Origin: Saccharina japonica
Taxonomy: Eukaryota; Sar; Phaeophyceae; Laminariales; Laminariaceae
Length of the DNA: 64,000 bases
Assembly (NCBI GenBank): GCA_008828725.1
Contig: MEHQ01002384.1
Span: 107,585 to 171,584 of the forward strand
Direction: 5' to 3'
Shown one piece after another: positions 19,785 to 31,300 of the stretch; position 1 is the first letter of the stretch, and each line of letters starts with the position of its first letter. The translations under genes were made by a program, and so were the position numbers. The notes under the pieces are model-generated. The model was not told the origin of the DNA, did no database searches, and saw only the letters and a list, made by a program, of their open reading frames with translations.

Positions 19785-22700
19785 CATGTCGATCAAGTTG
19801 TTGACCTCGCCAGGGGAGATGTACTTAAGGCAGGTGTCGATCCAGTCCCTCCTCATCAATACGTCGCCGTGGACGGAGTTGTTAAAGAGCGGCGCAATCA
19901 TCAGCTTGCTCCACAGGTCCTCCTGAAAACCAAGTATGTACACAGTGTATATCACGCAGAAGCATGCAAAGTTAAGTTTTTCGACTTTTTTCGACGAAAA
20001 AATTCCATCGAAATTTTCCATCGCAACAGCTAAAAAGGTGTCTTTTTAACTTTTTAGGGGAGTTGTTAAAAGAGCGGCGCAATCATCAGCTTGCTCCACA
20101 GGTCTTCCTGAAAAGCAAGTATATAAATAGGTGTATATCACGCAGGAAGCATGCGAAGTTGAGTTTTACGACTTTTTTCGACGAAATTGTTTCCATCGAA
20201 TTTTCCCATCGCAACAGCTGAAGGGTGTCTTCTTTAACTTTTTAGCTTTGATTTAACTTGAGATGTTTTTAACTCTTCGGAGGGTGTTCCATCGAAACGG
20301 GGTAGAGGCGTGCTCATATAGGGGGCATCAAATAATAAAATCCTCCCGAAAACGAGGTTATCACACGCAGCTCGCACGGGGGAGAGCGAAAAGAAGGGCG
20401 AAGACAATAAATGGGATGGAAAAAAAAGGAAAAAAAAAAAAAAAAAAAAGGGGGGGGAAAGGAGTGTAATACGGCAGTCAGCCCCACCTCCATTGCACTG
20501 TCCCAGCAAAGGTTTCCATCGGCGTAGGCGTGAATCGGGGCGAAGTAGTACTCCGGGATCTGTAGTGTTTTATCTGTGATCTCCTCCTGCATGGTCCTGC
20601 GTTCGTAAAAATGGCGCGGGATGAAGGAGGGGGGGAGGGAGGGACAGGCAGAGAGAGGGGGGGGAGGGTAAATCAGGACGGGCATCGTTCTGCAAAACGT
20701 GAACTCGCGAAATAACTCGAAACCAATCGGGAAACCGGTTAAGGAACGAGGAGAGGGGGAGGGGGGGGGGAATAAAGGGAGAGGAACGGCGTGTGAACGA
20801 CGTACGAAAAAAAAACAAGAAAACTCTGTCGCAAGTCGCAAAGAAGGACTTTTAACAGTTTAGTACGTACCTGCAGGCGTTTTTTTATGTTTTCCATACC
20901 TGGTTCGTACCTGCTACGTAGTAAATACCTGGAACGTATAATTGCCGGACAAAAAAACGCAGCAAAAACACAAGAGTAAAAAAAATCAACAACAAAGCAA
21001 GTCGTTCGTATACTCGTACGAACGGAGACGGGGAAAAGAAAAGTAGAGCAGGCCGTACATACAGTTCTTACTAATTGCCACTAAAGATACCTTATAGGTA
21101 CAAATAAATAATGCACACTACAAAAACCCAAATCACTAATTAATTTAAAATTCATCCAGGTGCTTTTAAGTTTTACTCCATAACCTGTCCTCACACACCT
21201 CTTCTTATATACCATACATGGCTACAAATAGTAGAACCACTCTAACACGTAAACTCGTCGGAACACTATAGTATACCTGGTACGTTTATTTCAGACTGTT
21301 TACTTTTAATTTTAATTTAATTTAAATTATTTCTTCCCCCACAAATAGACACACATCCCCCACAAATAGACACACACTTCCTGAATTCTACAGCCTCAGA
21401 TTGTGTCCCCCTCATACGGGATGTACATCCTACATGAGGAGATATAAAACCCGTAAGTACGCGCGATCGAAGTATTACACTCAGCTAGCAAACATGAGCT
21501 TCGACGAAATCCTCGAGCTCACAGCTGTTTTTTTTTAATTTTTTAATATACATCATCCATTTTCAAAGACTAAAGACAGGCGAGGGTGGAAAATAAAAAA
21601 GTAAACCGATGTACGTCGCATAAAAAACGATTTTCGTAAATTCGTCCAGAAATCCCACCCCACTCGTTTGTTTTGTTTTGACTAGTCATTTTGATCTGTT
21701 TAATTAGGAGTACGGTGTCGTTTTGTTGTTTTTTTACGTCGTGCGCCCCTTGTACATACTCCAAAAAGGTTGCTATCAGCGCATACGATTATCAATTAAA
21801 AGGCGTTCAACTTTATTTCTACCTCTGACGCGCTATATAGGTGTCGGGGGTCGTAGCAGCATAAATGTGTTTGAGGCTTCCTCCGACTTGAGGAACTCCA
21901 TACCCAGCCCCCCCCCCCAAAAAAAATGACGTTTGAGAACAATGTGTACTTAAGTTTTTCGCTTTTGCTGCTGCGCTGTACATAAACCTATCAAGGGGGA
22001 CCATAGTACATCGGACCAAATATCAATCTTGGTAAAAAAAATAGGTGCCTGGTGAAATGTAGAGGTTTTTGTTTGCACGGTAGGTCCCCTAGTGACTATG
22101 GCCCCCCGCAAGAAATTTGTTTTTAACCGTTTTTTTTCCCCCCAAGAGTGTTTGCCCCCGACAACCTGTAGTGTAGCAGGCTTAAAATTTACTAGGTAGT
22201 ACGTGTACGATGTTACCTAAACCCAAATCTGACTCAGACCCCCCCCCAAAGTGTTTTTGTCTCCCCCAACAAAGGGAGTGCAGTTGTAAAGGTGGGTGGT
22301 TAACCCCCCCAAAAAACAAAACTCCGTTGCCTAAGCGCTAACGAAAACACATTTGTGTAACAAAAAAAGGACGCATGCCATCTTAAGGTAGAAGTTCCGC
22401 CATTTTCTTTTTCTGAGGCTCCTCATTTTCGGCGGTCTATACTAAAAGTAAGTCAAAAAGTTTTTTAGGGGGGGGAAATAAAAGTGCTACGTACGTACTC
22501 GATGGACAATCCCATGACCTAAAAGTAGGCTGTGAAAAAATGTTTGCAAGCACAATAACGAAAGTCCGACGGAGACTTCGTTTGGGCTGAGGAGCCCGAC
22601 TATTCAGAAAAACGTTTCAGCCGAAACAGTGTTGCCCTTGTAGTTGCACGTTGCACGCCTCCGATACACTAGTATGGGTACGAGGCTCACGTGGGTTTGC

Positions 22701-24570
22701 TCGCGTCGTGTGTAGTCAGTACGCGCCCTCCCTTGTGTGTGTATATACCTTTGCTACGAGTACGCCATGAATCTACCGCGAGCACAGCAGTCAAATGCTA
22801 CGCGTGCCACGGAAGGGGTACGTCTATACGTAGCACTTTTAAGCAGAGAACCATCCAGGGCGGTTCACGGGTCAGGTCAAATCCAGCGGATCGGGTCGGG
22901 TCAGGGTGACTTTTGGCCCGACCCGTGAGGTTTTTTCAATCTCCTGGCCCGACCCGACCCGACCCGACCCGACCCGACCCGTGATATTTTGAAGGACTTC
23001 TGACCCGCGGACCCGTGAAGAGCCCTGACAAATTGTGACTTACTCATACCGACTATTACTGACTATGACTGACTATTACTGACTATTACTGTCTGTTGCT
23101 GACTATTCCTGACTGTTACTGACTAGTACTGTCTATTACTGACTATTACTGACTAATACTAACTATTACGGACTATTCCTGACTATTACTGACTATTACT
23201 ATGCTCCTCAAATGAGGAACTATTACTGGCCCCGAAAGAAGGCAGACCTGCGGGGACAACGAACATTCTCTTTGGCTAGTTGGTCGGAGGGGGGGGGAGG
23301 GTTCTTCATTTTCATGCATGGCCGTAGCCGTATGACCCCACCCTTTTGAGCGGTTTTCATTGACATAATGGTGCACATTACGTACTCACAACATCGCCAC
23401 CGGCGGCGTTTTTATTTTTCGTTTTCCGGTGTTGGGGGAAAGCTCTGATCGTGTTTACCGTGCGGGTGACTCACGCACCAACACTCGAAGCTGATTCATG
23501 CCGGAATGATAAGAGGGGGAACCAACAGTTGACACCAACGCCACTCCTTGGTCTCTCCCTCCTCCTCTCCCCCCCCATAAGACGAAGGCCATGCATGACA
23601 TGAATGCCCTCCCTATATATTAGTGTATATTATGATATATATATACACAAGGGAACATCGCCGTCGGCCCAGGCCGACGGCGAGAGGAATAAGGTTAAGG
23701 TCCGCAATTACGATGCCAAGGGACAAACGCGTATCGTAAGTGGATAAACACTAAAAGAACTTGGATGTAAAATTTCAAAACATTCATCACGGCGGGGGGT
23801 ACGGAGCGCGAGGCACGAGCGTCGAGAACTCAAGTTTTCCTATATGAAAACGGAGGGCGAGGCACGAGCGTCGAGAAGTCACGAGCGTCGAGAACTGACG
23901 TTTGCTGAGCTCATCCAATAATACTAATTTTTATATATAGGTTGGGTTGGCGTCGGTTGGCGACGGCGCTGTAAAACACGCCTCTCATGCGTGAGCTAGA
24001 CAACCAGAGTGCCGTTTTTTTTTCCCTTTTTGGCGGTCACCACAGCTGGCGGTCGAGCTATAGATAATTTGTGCGGGGTGGAGAACCTTAACTCCGCACA
24101 GGGGAATGGTCGTACCACGCAGTGGGTATATGGTAAGGCACCCACGAGAAAGATGCATAGCAATACCCATTGCTGTCTCTAGAACCAAGGGAAATCAAAT
24201 GCTTTCATTGGAGGCTGTTGTCCATATCCAATCCGCCTCACAAGCGCTTCTTAAGGTAGGATACAGCTCACCCTTCATGCGACTCGCTCAACACCTCACG
24301 GTGGTTCGCGCTTGGTGCTAGCAATGTCCGCCTGGTTGGTGAAAGCCCAACGTGCTCCGTCCCGGCATTGTGGGGATGCGAGAGTCTATGGTCACACGAC
24401 TACAGCCGTGCTCGACAAGCGGCTTACACCCCTCCCCTCCCGCCCGCTGAAGGTATGTCAAGGGCGACCGTACGCCCCGGGGCGGCTACAACGCTACCCT
24501 AACGGGGCCACCTCCTCTGGACCTTACCGTGCTGTCTGCTCGTACCAAGGTGGGCTGCCTGAAGGCGTAG
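19785..24570 (-). CDS. SAM-dependent methyltransferase-like gene, 5' exons only
   Basis: Three minus-strand exons chain in phase: 24570-24528 (donor GTAAGG), 20586-20488 (donor GTGGGG) and 19922-19785 (donor GTGAGG). The middle exon reads I-P-E-Y-Y-F-A-P-I-H-A-Y followed by G-N-L-C-W-D-S-A-M-E. This resembles the Y-Y-x-x-P-F-H-A-Y and G-N-L-C-W signature, as I know it, at the start of plant and algal class I methyltransferases. The third exon reads E-D-L-W-S-K-L-M and ends N-N-L-I-D-M, exactly where motif I (G-C-S-x-G) should start. No motif I exon is recognisable between 13 and 19.78 kb on this strand, so the gene is truncated, interrupted by unsequenced DNA, or continues where I cannot see it. 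The first exon is short and the least certain. The gene may be nested inside a large + strand intron. Confidence 0.55.
20064..20246 (-). pseudogene. Tandem duplicate of intron plus exon start of the methyltransferase
   Basis: This segment repeats 19877-20058 at roughly 85-90 percent identity. On the minus strand it contains the acceptor and the first part of the E-D-L-W-S-K-L-M-I-A-P exon, but an extra T gives L-F-stop, and the rest of the exon is absent. The intact exon lies just downstream, so splicing must skip this decoy. Confidence 0.75.
20388..20450 (+). repeat. R3 repeat, 3' end only
   Basis: AAGAAGGGCGAAGACAATAA followed by ATGGGATGG and a long A-run. This A-rich end is shared with the R3 copies at 53785 and 60650. 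Confidence 0.65.
21262..21535 (+). repeat. R4 repeat, long copy, with micro-ORF
   Basis: Closely matches 2995-3275, with a small local duplication around CACAAATAGACACACA. The ATG at 21493 reads M-S-F-D-E-I-L-E-L-T-A-V-F-F-stop. Confidence 0.75.
21995..22115. mobile_element. Diverged R7 MITE
   Basis: GGGGGACCATAGTACATCGG at the left and TGACTATGGCCCCCCGC at the right are inverted. The interior shares AAAAAATAGGTG and GTAGAGGTTTTTGTTTG with 3361-3467. Confidence 0.6.
22856..23027. mobile_element. Small hAT-like element with GGGTCGGG/CCCGACCC arms
   Basis: Starts CAGGGCGGTTCACGGGTC and ends GACCCGTGAAGAGCCCTG, imperfect inverted ends of the same type as 57531-59101. The interior is GGGTCGGG and CCCGACCC repeats. 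No matching flanking 8-bp duplication is visible, so the insertion is old or one side is altered. Confidence 0.55.
23037..23205 (+). repeat. GACTATTACT microsatellite
   Basis: About 17 tandem units of GACTATTACT with single-base variants. Confidence 0.85.
23654..23739 (+). CDS. Weak exon candidate with internal perfect hairpin
   Basis: A short open stretch ends at a strong GTAAGT donor after 23739 and reads K-V-K-V-R-N-Y-D-A-K-G-Q-T-R-I in its second half. Its first half contains a perfect 11-bp-stem inverted repeat at 23659-23682 (CGCCGTCGGCC, 2-nt loop). The phase does not fit the neighbouring + exons. It may be unrelated sequence. Confidence 0.22.
23937..24445 (+). repeat. R1 long C-tailed repeat, full-length copy
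   Basis: Head GGTTGGGTTGGCGTCGGTTG, then a GCGGTCACCACAGCTGGCGG block, TGTGCGGGGTGGAGAACC, TGGTAAGGCACCCACGAG, GCCTCACAAGCG, the CTCCGTCCCGGCATTG core and a short C-rich end. Full length is about 500 bp. Compare 29455-29960 and 43573-44100. Confidence 0.75.
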
Positions 24571-24689
24571 CTATTTGTTTTGGTGGAGAAGGCATGTAAG
24601 CGTGGAGAGCATGGGGCGTGGCTATCTGTACCTGATATTCGCAAAGTTCCATGTACCGGTAACGCGCGAAACGATAAGACCCCCCCCCC

Positions 24690-24757
24690 CCTGGGACTCG
24701 AAAGGGATGCGTGGTCAATGGTCAAATGACTAAGGCAAGCAACAAATGAGTGCGCCC
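24690..24757 (+). repeat. R2 short repeat
   Basis: CTCGAAAGGGATGCGTGGTC to CAACAAATGAGTGCGCCC. Unusually, no long C-tail follows this copy. Confidence 0.75.
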
Positions 24758-25766
24758 TGGGACTAAGTTCGGAGCCGAGTTTCTTCCATAAACGAAAACA
24801 AGGGCGGCACACATACTAACGAAAATCGCAGCCTTGGAAATAAACACCTCGTCGAGACCTTTCTAAAATAAATAGACGCATTGATCGGGCGTTTGCACCC
24901 TCTCCCCCGTTGTCAAGACAAAATCAGACGGGAAACGTTCGTAGGAGGGGGTGTGTTACATTTACCGCCCGGGTGATACGGTGTACGGTATTGTTCGTAC
25001 CGGGCGTGTATGTATATAGCGGGTATGTCCAGTTTCGTTTCGTGACGCACTTATGCAGCGATTGTTGTTTTTCAAACGGTGTTCGACACATGGAACGTGG
25101 TACACAGTCGGGATGTAGCGTGTATGCATGCATGAGTGTAGGTCTTCCTTTTTGTCTGCGGGGCACCGTGACTACTACTACTCGCCGGGGGCGCAACCAA
25201 CTAAATGCGTACGTAGCCCTTTTCCGAACTTCTGAGAGGTGAAAAAAGGGTCGAACACAAAACCGTCGAATGCAGTATCGACCACACGCGCACGCATGTA
25301 GCGATCCCGCGCTGCCGCGTTTTGGGGGGGTGGTGATACATTCGGTGCCAGAAACGCCTCTGCTTCAAGGGGTTACGCAACGCGCTCGCTCGCAGCATGA
25401 CAATATCGATATGCCGCTCACCCTAGATGGCTGGCGATACCGCGTGTTTTCAATTATGTTTGGATCGCCGTACCTGGATCCCAGAATGGCGAAAATATCA
25501 GTATAGGGGGAGAGGGGGGGTTTTGTGCTTTTGGCATTGTGTTGGACAAATTGGCGGGGGGGGCACGATAGCACAGATTTGGGGGATTTAGCTCTGGAAA
25601 AATCGCTCGAAGTGGGTAGACTTACATCTACAATCTACTCGGGAAAAAAACTCGAGCTTGACTATTTAACAGTTTGTGGCTACCCACCACGCAGCATGCA
25701 AAAACAAACCCGCTACCTATTGTGCCACTCCGGGCCGTGTGCCACTCCCCGGATACCCCCCCCCCT

Positions 25767-25965
25767 GTTGGTGAAAACCCAACGTGCTCCGTCCCGGCAT
25801 TGTAGGGATGCGGGGGTCTATGGTCATAGACTACGGCCGTGCACGACATGAGTACACCCCCCCCTCCCGGCTCCGTCTCAAAGGATGCGTGTCAATGGTC
25901 AAATGTGCTAAGGCAAGCAACAAAGAGTACGCCCCCCCCCTCCCCCCCCCCCCCCCCCCCCCCCT
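25767..25965 (+). repeat. R1 3' end followed by R2, both C-tailed
   Basis: The R1 end (CTCCGTCCCGGCATTG core, GAGTACACC plus C-run) abuts R2 (AAAGGATGCGTG, AAAGAGTACG plus a C-run to 25965). The R2 tail ends 22 bp before the start codon of the RGG-rich gene and 28 bp before its possible 3' splice site. Confidence 0.75.
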
Positions 25966-25986
25966 CCCTGCAACCCGGCGGATGTA

Positions 25987-28312
25987 ATGACAGTCCCGGT
26001 GATCCAGTTTCCATCCCCCAAGCAGCACCATAACCACCACCACCACTCCATCCAGCACGGGTACCCACTCCCCGCCGCCGATGCCGCTGCGGGCGGCACC
26101 GGCTTCGGCCGATCACAGCGGGGCCCTGGCGAAACAGACGGGGGACTTTTATCCGGAGATGGACCCCTCTTCTCGTCGATGGTTTCCTCCCCCCCGGCAG
26201 CGGGGGGGTTTCCACGACCCACACAGGACTTTCCTCCTTCTTCTTCTTCTTGTTGCTCTTCTTTGTCGCGAGGGGGAGGGGGAGGGGGAGGGGGAGGGGG
26301 AGGGAGGCAACGGGACGAAGCGAACAGAGTGGTAGGCGAGGTGTCAGTGATGGACGTCAGGCCGAGCCACTGGTACAACGTACGGCACCGCTTCTCTTGG
26401 AAAGCGATAGGCGGGGGCGTGGAAGAAGGCGTCGAAGAGGTGAGTGCGTGCGTGCGTGCGGGACGGGACGGGACGGGACGGCTCGGGGCGGAGCCGCTCG
26501 GGACTGCGCCAACAAGTAGCTCGCTTGTCGTCGTCGTCGTTGTTGTTTTGTGTTTTGTTTTCAATCTGGGGGATCTGGGTCATTCTTTCTCTATGCAAGG
26601 CTCCGGTAGTGAGTTGGGTTGTTGTTGTTTGGTTTTAATCTGGTTAATCTAGATCGTTATTTCTCTATGCAGGGGTCCGGTACGTAAGGAGTTGGGTTGT
26701 TTTTCGTTTTGTTTTTTTCTCTGAAACTGGTGAACCTGGATCAGCATTTTCTATAGAGTACGCAGGGCTCTGGTAATGAATTGGGCAGATGCAACCACGG
26801 GGAGGAAAACTAGCAAGGCCTGGGCGCGGAGTGTAACGTCTGGGCCCATTGCTGTTTGCTATAATACGATAGGAAATGTTTCGCAGCTGTTTCGGCGATG
26901 ATATTTATGACTGATCAGGCTGCTTAACAAAGCCAACAACAACGCTTTTTAACGACCACCCACGAGCAGCGGGGGGCGTCCAGCAGTACAGCACGGGCAG
27001 GGACCATGTTGCACCCGTGCCCCACCACTCTTCGCGTTGTAACATATTTGATAGGAGACCAACTTGTATCATCCCCGACTCACGCAGTTCGCCGTTGCTG
27101 AAGTCGTCACATTGTTTTTGATAACTTTCCCCTCTGAACACCCGGCAGGGTTAAAACCCTTTCGCATTTTTCAATGCTATTTGTGACATACCTATATATA
27201 AGTAGGTCGCCCCGGCGGGCTCGTAGTGGTACCCTCGAGTGCTGCTAGATTTGGTTTCGTGAGTTCGAATCCCACGTGGGTCAGACTTTTGAGTTTATTT
27301 GCAAAAATAAAACAAAACAAAACAAAACAAAAACGGAATCAACTGCTGAGAGCGCCTAGCAGCGTGGCGTAGGTAGGCCCAACAATTCGAAGCGAGTTCG
27401 ACGAGGGAATAGAAAGGGCTGAAGCCTTCTCGCAATAAAACTCATAGGCACGAACCTTAGCGGGGAGGAGGGAGAAGCGCCTTCTTTGTGACCCCGGGTT
27501 TGAGTTACGACTACTATTAATAGGAAGGAGAGAGAAAGGAATGGACGAAGGTAATAAATGGCCTGAACGAAAACAAGAACAAAAACAATTGTGGGCTTCG
27601 AGATGGTTCATCGGGTTTTTCACTTTTGAAGCTGTTCTCAAGTGTCAGGTTTTGTTTTGCGTGAGGAATAGATCTCCTGTACTATAATCAAGTGAAAAAG
27701 TGTGCCAAGAAACGATTACGTAGGCGCATCCTTACCTTAAGGTAGCATGCCTCCGTAGTGCTTGTACATATGCGTGTCGACTCGTCGCCGGGGTAAGTGT
27801 GGAGTTTCCAAAGTTTCTCGTTTGCACGTGGCTCTGTGGCTAGTCTTGCAGTGTGTTTGTGTTCTGCTGGAGCCGTCACGCCTGGACAGAAATAATACCG
27901 GGGGGTTAGGTTCAATGTCACGTGCGGCACGGTACACTAGGTCATGAGCTTGCGCTCCCGTCTCAACGCTTTAGCGAAGCCAAACTTTAACGCAGTCGGT
28001 CCGTAGGTCGTAGGTAGCACAGGGGTGGTCGATGCGTGCCCAAACACGGTAAAACAACAACAGGGGGCATTAGACAAAAGCGACAACCCCCCCTACGTAT
28101 TGTTTCTTAGTTGCCGGTGTGACGGGCTCGGACAGACTGGCTTTTTACACCAAGATGGCATAAAAAATCACCGAAGCCCTCGTCGTTGTCTTCCTCCTAT
28201 CGCCCCGCCAACCACCCCCCTCAACACCGCAAAAAAAAATTCAAGTTACCCCGTCTCGAAAGGGATGCGTGGTCAATAGTCAAATGACTAAGGCAAGCAA
28301 CAAATGAGTACG

Positions 28313-28363
<51 letters not shown>

Positions 28364-31300
28364 ATTCCCTCGCACGGTGACTGTTCCTGAACTACTCGAC
28401 TCGACACCACTGCTTTCATGTACAAGACGTTTTGAACCTCTTAAGAACTGGTCCCCCGTATTTAGGAACAACCTTGCTTGGAACATGTACGTATGGCATT
28501 TTGTTTTTGAGTTCTGAATCGATTCAAGACAGAACTTTGACGATTCCCATTCTGTCCCACGTCCCGTCACATTTTTTTTTTCCCCGGCTCCAGGTGGTGA
28601 CAGCAACGAGGCACGTGCACACCCACGCGTACACCCCTCCCGTGACTCCCCCCTCGAGACCCCGAGCGACGCTGGTGTGCGTTCGTCAGCACCGGGAGCA
28701 GCAGCAGCACGGCGATGGAAACACGGCGAGACGAGCCGGAGGACGGAAAGGAGGAGGCCGTGGAGGGGGGGGGCGTGACCGAGGAAGAGGAGGAAGAGGG
28801 GGGCGGCGAGCAGGAGGACGAGGAGGACGAGGAGGAAGGGGAGGAGGAAGAGGAGGAGGAGGGGGAGGAGGAGGTCTGGTGTTCCACCTGAGAGTACGGT
28901 AGAGGGGAGGGGCAGGGGGGACCGGGCGAAACGAAGGACGCCTTTTTCTTGCTCGAGGGGGTACACCCCAGGTACGACGCCTCGAAACAATCGAGATGCG
29001 TTTTCCACCTCTGTCGCGTCATAACCCCCCAATGCGCTTTGAAGAGTACGAAAGGGGTATCATATTCGGCAAGGCGTTTTCGTGGGAGCCCTGTTGAGAG
29101 AGGTGCTCTACAGCAGTGCTTTGAAAGGCCTGGGACAAGCGGTACTCGTATCAAACCGCCGCTAGCGCAGTCCCCACACACGAGCTGTCCTTCATCGAAA
29201 TTGCACACAAGCGTGCTGCCCTGCATACGGCACGCCAACCGCGAGTGTCCCCCCGCACAGGAAGGGGATAAGATTAGCAAAACGTTTCTTTGTACTATAT
29301 GGAAACAACGTAGTGAGCGCCCAAATGTTGAAAATGTCTCTATTGGGAGTAGGAACGGTGCTCCGTCTCGAAAGGAATGCGTGGTCAATGGTCAAATGAC
29401 TAAGGCAAGCAACAAATGAGTACGCCCCCCCCCCCCCCCCTATAAATGTATTATATATTTGTAGGTTGGGTTGGCGTCGGTTGGCAACAACGCTGTGAAA
29501 AGCGCCTCTCACTGCGCGAGCTAGACAACCAGGGTACCGTTTTTGTTTTTTTGGCGGTCACCAAAGCTGGCGATCGAGTTAGATCATTTGTGCGGGGTGG
29601 AGAACCTTTGCTCCGGACAAGGGGAATACTCGTATCACGTAGTGTGCATACGGTAAGGCACCCACGAGGCAGTTACATAGAGCTCCCATTGTTGTCCCAG
29701 GAAGTGGCCACACCAGAAATTAAATTCACTCATTGCAGCTGTCATCCATATGGAAGTCCGTCTCACACGCGGTTCTTAGTAGGATGCAGCTCACACTTTA
29801 TGCGACTCGCCCAACACCTCTCTGTGCTTCGCGCTTGGTGCTACGTAGCAATGTCTGCCTGGTCGGTGAAAACCCGACGTGCTCCGTCCCGGCATTGTAG
29901 GGGTGCGAGGGTCTATGGTCATACGACTACGGCCACGCATGAAAATGAAGTACACCGCCCCCTTCGGTTGTGGCGGTACGGTCCTCATCCCATGCAGGAA
30001 AACGAGTACCTCCTGCAAGAAAGCACGCTCGAGCTTCCTTCTTCCGGTGCGACCCACGGCCTTCGCAGCGGCGGGGGAGACAACAACGGGGACACCGCGC
30101 GGGCGAAAAAGGCCAGGCCCCGTTCGCTATCACCGTCGCGACTCTCGGCCACGTGCAAGGGGCCGAGATGGAACGGCGGGGGTAGTAGCGAGGGGGCGCG
30201 CATCTCTGCTGCCGGAACATGCGGCAAGGACAGCAACTCATTCAGCGCGAACAGCACAACCCACTTGGGAGAAGGAAGTTACGGCGGCAAATGCGTCGCC
30301 AATGGCAGTAGCCGTGGTAACGCTAGCCCTTCCTTCGCCGCAGGCCAGTCGTTCGTCGATTGGGAGGACAGTGGAGACTTCGATGGTGGAGGTGGTGGTG
30401 GCGGCGGCGGCAGAGGCTTTGGCGACGGCGACAGCAGCAGCGTTTATCGAAGCAGTGGAACCGCCCCCGGTCAAGACGATAGCTCCGGGGGCGGCAGCAG
30501 CGAGTTTTGCGGCGGCAGCGACGAGAATAGCGCAGGAAGGTGGGGCGAGTGGACGACGATTTGTAAGACCAGAAAGACCGCTGAGACGGTCGAGATTCCG
30601 CGCGCCGTCGACCGAGAGGGTGTGCCACCCCTGGGGCTACGGTATCGGGTGGGCGCAAGGCGACGGGAGGAAGGGGCAAGGGCGGTATTCAGGTGAGTGG
30701 AGGGGCGGGGGGGGGGGTGCGAGCGGAATTCGGCGTGAAACATCACATGGGATAAACTTGGTGATTGATTCGATCACATCGGGCCGAAAAATAGTCAAAG
30801 TTTCATTTCCGCGCCGGGGACCACCGCGGTCATTGAGGAACATGGCCGCGAGCAACGAGAAGGGAAGGGGAGTATGGAGCCACTTCAACGTTTATCTGTG
30901 TCCCCCGTGGCTTGGCGCACCGTTGACACAAACGCTAAGCGGCCGAACAAACGCATGTGCAAACCGCCACAACCCACCCTGTGCACTTTGTTTTGTCAAC
31001 AACTACTACTGTGCTCCGCGTAACGATTTAGCAATACCAACTTTACCCCCTTATTTATCTTTTTGCGCCTCCCGTGACGAAGCAGTGAGGTTCTCGGAGT
31101 TCCCAGCGTGCTGCTACAGCGTCTGTACCATATCGAAGAGCTATCATCCGCCGCCGTGCAGACTACACCACCAAACCCAGACGCGAAAAGGGTGACAGCG
31201 AGAGACACCCCTCCAGCAATACCCGCCGGGCCTGACTGGGGAGCTCGGAGGGACGGATTGGGGCGAGAGGAGGCCCTGAACTTCGTTGAGGCGTTTTCAT

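Noticed and set aside
24454-24600. + strand frame reading G-G-Y-N-A-T-L-T-G-P-P
   Set aside because: Two + frames are open here, but neither fits the phases of neighbouring + exons. The minus strand has a GTAAGG donor in phase with the methyltransferase exon.
28567-29388. Long minus-strand open frame (273 codons)
   Set aside because: It is opposite the RGG-rich exon and owes its length to the lack of stops in GGA/TCC repeats. A shorter overlapping frame beginning at 29032 uses TTG and has no junctions.
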